Assembly (NCBI GenBank): GCA_015680685.1
Contig: MNCI01004792.1
Coordinates: 520,558-584,557, forward strand
Source: Gnetum montanum
Lineage: Eukaryota > Streptophyta > Gnetopsida > Gnetales > Gnetaceae
DNA: 64,000 nucleotides
Direction of reading: 5' to 3'
The notes under the pieces are model-generated. The model was given only the letters and a program-made list of their open reading frames with translations. It searched no databases and had not been told where the DNA came from. Every line of letters starts with the position of its first letter. The stretch's first letter is position 1. This document shows, piece after piece, positions 58,685-64,000 of the stretch. The position numbers were made by a program, and so were the translations under genes.

Positions 58685-61600
58685 TCAGACGTAGTATGGC
58701 TTGAGATATGAGTGATTCACTAGGTTGGAAAACTCCTTGTTGTCCATGTCCACCAGCTTGAAGGCTCCATTCATGAAGGCTTTAGTGACCATGTAAGGAC
58801 CTTCCTAGTTGGCCAAGAATTTTCTCATGTATTCATAGAAGGCCTTGAGGATGAGGTTTCCCTTTTGCACTGGCCGTCGATGCGGGTCTGCATGGTGCTT
58901 CTTCTACTACTTACTTTGGTAGTGCTTGATGCGTTTCAGCATCTGTGCGCACTCCTCCTCTACTGTGTCGAGGTTGATGGTTCACGACTCATTGTTCTAG
59001 GTTTCACTCACGACATTTGCGAGGATCATCTGGAGTGAGGGTACCTACAACTCAAGAGGCAATATAGCTTCAGATCCGTAAACAAGACTGTAAGGGATCT
59101 TACTTGTTGTAGTTCTGCACGTCGTTTGGTAGGCCCAAAAGACGTAGAGGATTTGCTTGTGCCACTACCTCTTGCTATTGTTAAGCATCCACTTCAACAA
59201 GTTGATGATGGACTTATTAGTAGCCTCCACCTGCCCGTTCGCCTACAGATAATAAGGGGAAGAAAATGATTGTTTAATGCCTAGATTGCTATAGAAGGTT
59301 CAGGGTTTTGTAATGCTGAACTGTGACCCATTGTTGGTCACAATAGTCATTGGAAGCCCAAACCTTGTTATGATGTTGTCGAGGATGAAATGGCAAATTT
59401 GCTGAGACATTGTCTTTCTTAGGGGAATAGCTTCCATCCAGTTGGTAAAATACTCAGTGGAGGTGATAATGAAGCTATGTACTACATAGGATTTAGGTGT
59501 GATAGGCCCTATGAGGTCTAATCCCCATCATTGGAAGGGCCACGTGATTTGCATTGGGTGTAAGTCTGTAGGTGAAACATGTATGAGGTTTGCATATCTA
59601 TGGCACGTGTCACATGTCTTGACTTTCGATAGGCAGTCACATTCCATGTGGGGCCAGTAGTACCCTAGGCATGTAATTTTTGCAGCCATAGCCTTGGGTG
59701 CTATGTGTCCACAGCATAACTCCTCATGTACTTTATTAACTACCTTCTGTGCTTGCTTGCCACCCATGCATGCTAGCAATATCCTGTTGTAAGAGCATCA
59801 GCACATGTGCATCATTTCCCATGAGCATGTATTTCCAGGCACACTTATGAATTGCATCTCTCTGGGTAGATGTTAATCCACCTGGTGGTTTTCCATGCTA
59901 TAAGTAAGTTTTAATGTTGGCATACCACTCCTAGGTATCTACAGCACTTAAAAAAGCCACGTGTTCCACCTGAGTGATAGGCTCTACGCATTCTATGATC
60001 GAGGTTGGTAGGTTTGCTAGGGAATGTGATGGAATGTTTAATGCAAATTTCGTTACGTGGAATATGTTGCACATCTGTGGTTGCAAATTTCTTATGCAGG
60101 ATTTTTGCTAGTTCGTAGTAGGGTTGCAAGTGCATAACTTTGCAGGTGTAGACCTCAGTGATTTGATTCACGACTAGTTATGAATCTCCCAAGACTACCA
60201 GGTGTTGTATGTGCAACGCTCAAGCAGTTAAGAGGCCTCTGAGTAGCCCCTCATATTCTGCCATGTTGTTGGTACAAGAAAACATAAATTGATAAGCAGA
60301 TGGATGCATTTCCCTAGAAGGAAACGTGATGACCATAGCAGCGCTACCCCCTCATGCAGTTGAAGCACCATCAAAGTGTAAGGTGGCTTTGAAATGTGAC
60401 GAAATAGTATGGACATTACTAACATATTCATCTAGGAATTCGGTGTCTATGGTTGCCTGGTCGTTGACTGGTGAGGTCGTGAGCTAGGTTGCTATGGCTT
60501 GACTATTTGTGGACAATTGACTTACATTGCGTAGATCGAACTCCACGGTTATTGCCTTCCATTGGGCTATCTTGCTACTTTTGTATAAGTTGTTAGTGAT
60601 AGCCTGGAGTATATTTATTTTGCAAATGATGTTGGTTGTACTGCGGAATAGGTAATGTCGTCACTTTTTTAGTGTGAACACTAAAGCTAGGCAATTCCTC
60701 TCCATTTCGTTGTATTTTTCCTCGTGTGCTATTAGCGCATGACTCAGGTAGTACACTGGTATCTCAAAACCATTGTCTCATTTCTAACATGGTAATGCCA
60801 CAACAGATGTATCGGAGGTGGCAAGGTAGATAAAGAAGGATTTATCCCTTTGTGGTGGCTGCATAGTTAAGAGGTGTGAGAGTTCCTTCTTCAGGTCGTC
60901 AAAGGCTTGTTGACATTGGATTGTCTATTTGAAGTTAACCCCCTTCTTTAGAAGATGTTTCATGGGGTGTAACTTGTCGATCAACCTTGCTATAAACCTT
61001 CAAATGAATTGCACTCTACCTTGAAAACCATGTAACTCCTTAAGATTTGTGGGAGGCACTAGGTTGACGATGGCCTTGACTTTATCAGGGTCCACCCGTA
61101 TTCCAGCCTCTGATACTATGAACCCTAACATGCATCTAGTTTTCACACTGAAGATGCATTTCTTAGGATTGAGGTGTAAGTCATGCATTTGGCAGCATTT
61201 GACGACTACCCGTAGATCACATGGGTGATTAGCTACCTCCTTGGACTTGACTACTATATCATCCACATAGTTGTTTAGTATTTCTAGGATGTAATCACTG
61301 AAAATATAAGTCATGGCTCGTTGGTAAGTTGGTCCAGCATTCTTGAGCCTGAAGGACATCATGGTGTAGCAGAAGGTTCCCCATCAGGTCATAAAGGTTG
61401 TTGATAGTTGGTGCTCTGGGTTAATGCATATTTAGTTGTATCTAGAAAAACCATCCATGAAGGATAGCAGAGCATGGCCAGCCATGGTGTCGATGAGCTG
61501 ATCAATGCTTGGAAGTGGGAAGTCATCCTTGATCGTTGCCTTGTTCAAGTCTCGGAAGTCTATATAGATCCGTATTCCTCCTGTTTTCTTTGAAACCACA

Positions 61601-62126
61601 ACGACATTGGACACCCACTCTAAATAGTCAACTGCGCGGATGAAACCTGCTTGGTATAGCTTGGTGATTTCATCCCTCATGGCTAGTGCAATTTCTGGCT
61701 TAACTTTGTGTGCCTTTTGCTTGACTGCCTTCACATGTGGGTCTAGGATGATGTTGTGCTGAATTAGCCATGTATCCATACTTGGCATGTCGCTGTATGA
61801 CCATGCGAAGACACTAATGTTTTCTTGTAGAATCTTAGCTATGCTTTTGTTTGTTTGTGTGTCTAGAAGGTAGATGAGCTTCAACGTCTTCACTTCCTCC
61901 TTTGACGTGGTCACAGGCATCTCGATGAGAGGGTCCTCAGTTACATCCCCAGCCTCTAAGTCTAGGGCTTGGACCAAATGCTTGGGCCAATCCAGGGATG
62001 CTTCTAAGGTTACTATAGTGCTAGTTGTGGTTGACTCCCAGTTGATCATGTCGAGGTTCAACTATCTTGTGAGCTTGCCCTATGGCCCGACTAACGTTAA
62101 AGGTGTGTAAAGGTCGCGATGGGTTT
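58685..62126 (-). pseudogene. Element F pol, frameshifted
   Basis: Blocks read on the minus strand: pol N-terminus (62126-62061) and RT fingers (62061-61432), RT palm (61362-61000) with YVDD, RNase H, the second RNase H (60431-60228 and 60171-59911), the integrase zinc region (59779-59528) with CDTCHRYAN, and an integrase C-terminus ending at TGA 58685. At least two frame changes occur after RT. The break after SRYN at 61432 is TAA where C has CAG; B has TAG at the same codon. The conserved pol ATG is kept (METH...). Confidence 0.85.
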
Positions 62127-62339
62127 CCATCTCTTGCTCGACCTTCCAACATAGAATGAAAGCTTGATTAAGTGGCATTTGTTGGCAGAGATTATGTGTA
62201 ACGAAAGTTTGCAAAGTAGTGATGAGATGCATCTTGCGAAGTGTGATGATATAAAGATTGTGAGTTTGCCAGTTTAGGGTCATGACAGACCACCAAGGCA
62301 CAAGAGCGTAAAACTGCTAAAGGTGTAAAACTATTAATG

Positions 62340-62375
62340 TAAATGCTAAACTTCTAGTTTAGTGTCATTTTGGAC
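62340..62375. repeat. Single AGTTTAGTGTCATTTTGGAC unit in F
   Basis: One copy of the intergenic motif in the same place as 32562 in C and about 47310 in D, upstream of the cargo promoter position. Confidence 0.55.
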
Positions 62376-62659
62376 TACCAAATTGCAACATGTTGAAACA
62401 CCCTAAAAAATGCAGGGTCATCCTGGCCTCACCAGGCTCTTGTAGTCCACACAGCACTATGGAAGTTCATCAGGAGAAGAACGTTCTAAGTCCAGGTTAG
62501 CCAATTCAGAAAATTTTCTACTTTGAGCATGGACAGGTTCTGTACCATCCTACCCACCCACCAAAGTAGCCTAAATAGCTGGCAAACTACATAGAAATAG
62601 TGTGCAGAATTGACGGTAGCATCTTGGATGTGCAAGAAACAGTTCGACAAGTTTTCTAA

Positions 62660-63140
62660 GTCACGAAGCCTGCTACGCTATGCGATGCTACGCTATGTAG
62701 CATAGAAGGCTTCAGAAAATAATGGCAGAATGAAGTGCTATGCTACGCAATGTCACACAGCATAGCATAGCAATGACTTCACTACCCACTTTCCTCGCCC
62801 AATTTTGGGTTCTATAGTGATGTCCCTTTCCGTCAGGAAGCGGTGAACCATGTCTCCTGCTACGCTACGCTGAGCTACATGGCGCAACAAGGCATAGCAA
62901 TCTTGCAGAAGAGATAGAAGGTAGTTTGAAAGGTGGAATCAACAAAGTTCATAAAACTGGAATCATAGGAGAATGGTTTGCAAATTAGCAAAAATTTCGT
63001 GACTAAGGCAAGTTGCTATGCTACATAGCGTAGCATAGCGTAGCAAGCATGTGACATATGGTAGGACACATGACAAGGTGCTACGCTACGCCAATCAGGC
63101 TACATCACAAAGCATAGCAAGGCATACATGTGGTTATGCG
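62660..63140. repeat. CTACGCTATGC / GCATAGCGTAG palindromic repeats in F
   Basis: Clusters of GCTACGCTATG and CATAGCATAGC in both orientations, for example around 62668-62710, 62740-62770, 62860-62900, 63010-63045 and 63080-63120. They can pair with each other. They lie between pol and the putative cargo promoter. Confidence 0.65.
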
Positions 63141-63358
63141 ACATCAATGCACTCCACTTAATCAGACTATTGGCACACGTCTCCAAACATTGATGACGTG
63201 ATTATGGCATAGTAAGATCGCAGTTATTGCATGGTAGGCTCACATCGCAACAGTCTTGTAAGCCCAATGGTCATAGATGGATCAAGTAGGGCCAGTAATA
63301 TAAGACAAGCCTACAACACATAACATTCAAGTCATCCCTTTTTTCTTACCTTCAGCCC

Positions 63359-63366
63359 TATAAATA
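63359..63366 (+). promoter_or_regulatory. Putative TATA box of a cargo gene in F
   Basis: TATAAATA in the context CAGCCCTATAAATATCCTGG, in the position where B, C and D have their cargo promoters. Confidence 0.45.
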
Positions 63367-63660
63367 TCCTGGAAAACAGCATATAATAGGTCCCCAAAAT
63401 TTTAGCTAAGAAAGACCCGCAATTTGGAAAAGTCAATGATTTGTAAAGTTGGCAATTTCAAAAGAGTTCACATCTTTCTGGAAGCAAACAGCTTCCAAGT
63501 AGTGGGAACTTTGAAATTCTGAAACAAATATTTCCTCTCTCACTGACATTGTAATAATCAAAGTCATTTGTCTAACACTGTAAATAGAGACTCTCTCTCG
63601 GTTGGCGTAAGTTCCCCATTTCCATTCTACCACCTTGGTAGTACCCCACATTGTTTGTAC

Positions 63661-63843
63661 ATGAAGTCCAAATCCAAGCGCATAGCTCTTTCTCTTTTCC
63701 AGCATGCCTTGGTTACTCTTGGGACTTCTTCACTCCGTCACATTGTGCAGTCGATTGTATCCACCCTAACCAAACGAATTTGTAGTTTTGGAGCAGTGCA
63801 TTTTTCCAACCATACTTTACTTTACCTCTTATTTACTATCTAG
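63661..63843 (+). other. Possible first exon of a cargo gene in F (weak)
   Basis: An ATG opens a frame starting MKSKSKRIA, basic like the MAPKAKKQNA start in C. The rest does not align convincingly, and no GTAGGCC donor as in C and D was found. The HAD exon would lie beyond the window. Confidence 0.2.
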
Positions 63844-64000
63844 TTTTCTTGCATTATTTTCTATCTTATTTACCTTTAAGCATTATTTTGTATTACTATC
63901 ACATTTTTGTTTCATTCACCTTTAAGCATTATTTCGTATTACTGTTACATTTTTACAATTTCTCCCCTACTTTGTTTACCCGTAAGCATTATCTCACATT

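Larger units (their letters stand above)
58296..64000 (-). mobile_element. Element F: oldest, degenerate Tat/Ogre-like element
   Basis: The left edge is the right end of E's 3' LTR, so E is probably inserted in the 3' region of F. It shows the post-integrase repeat array, a frameshifted pol, a spacer with palindromic repeats, and a possible cargo gene promoter. Gag and the LTRs are outside the window or lost. Confidence 0.7.

Overview
This window is land-plant nuclear DNA made almost entirely of nested Ty3/gypsy LTR retrotransposons. The species cannot be told from the sequence. The elements belong to the Tat/Ogre branch. Their Gag has a C-x2-H-x4-GH-x4-C zinc knuckle, a second archaeal-type RNase H follows the usual one, the integrase has no chromodomain, and element length is about 17.4 kb. 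No ordinary host gene, tRNA, rRNA or CRISPR array was recognised.

Layout. Five elements are visible, named here B to F. F (58296-64000, minus strand) is the oldest pol remnant. E (plus strand, visible at 13722-22899 and 57751-58295) keeps gag-protease, the last exon of a cargo gene and its 3' LTR, but no RT or integrase. E is split twice: by B (minus, window start to 13721, inserted in E's gag) and by D (minus, 22900-57750, inserted in E's 3' LTR). C (minus, 25950-43401) sits inside D's 3' region with a perfect 5-bp target duplication. Tandem repeats and about 1.6 kb of unrecognised DNA fill the middle of E.

The main discovery candidate is a spliced, plus-strand gene carried antisense inside these elements, between protease and reverse transcriptase. 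In C it resolves into eight exons (32854-36971) with GT-AG borders and one frame of 1107 codons broken by only three stop codons. Homologous copies are in D and B, a single exon is left in E, and a possible promoter lies in F. Its product looks like an FCP1/NLI-type HAD phosphatase fold that has lost key catalytic acids, followed by an uncharacterised domain, a helical coiled-coil-like region and an acidic tail. Each copy has a TATA-like promoter in the same place. On the opposite strand, a splice-acceptor-like site marks the start of pol. So the cargo may lie inside the PR-RT intron known from Ogre elements.

The gene blocks in each element are separated by tandem copies of one short motif (AGTTTAAG-GCC-n4-CGGGCC and variants), always in the same orientation relative to the element. 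U3 regions carry arrays of imperfect palindromes built on TTACGCT/AGCGTAA. A conserved inverted repeat straddles the polypurine tract. Most stop codons are explainable by C-to-T changes, as expected for methylated, silenced repeats. Five single N bases mark assembly joins, and most are flanked by artificial inverted or direct duplications.
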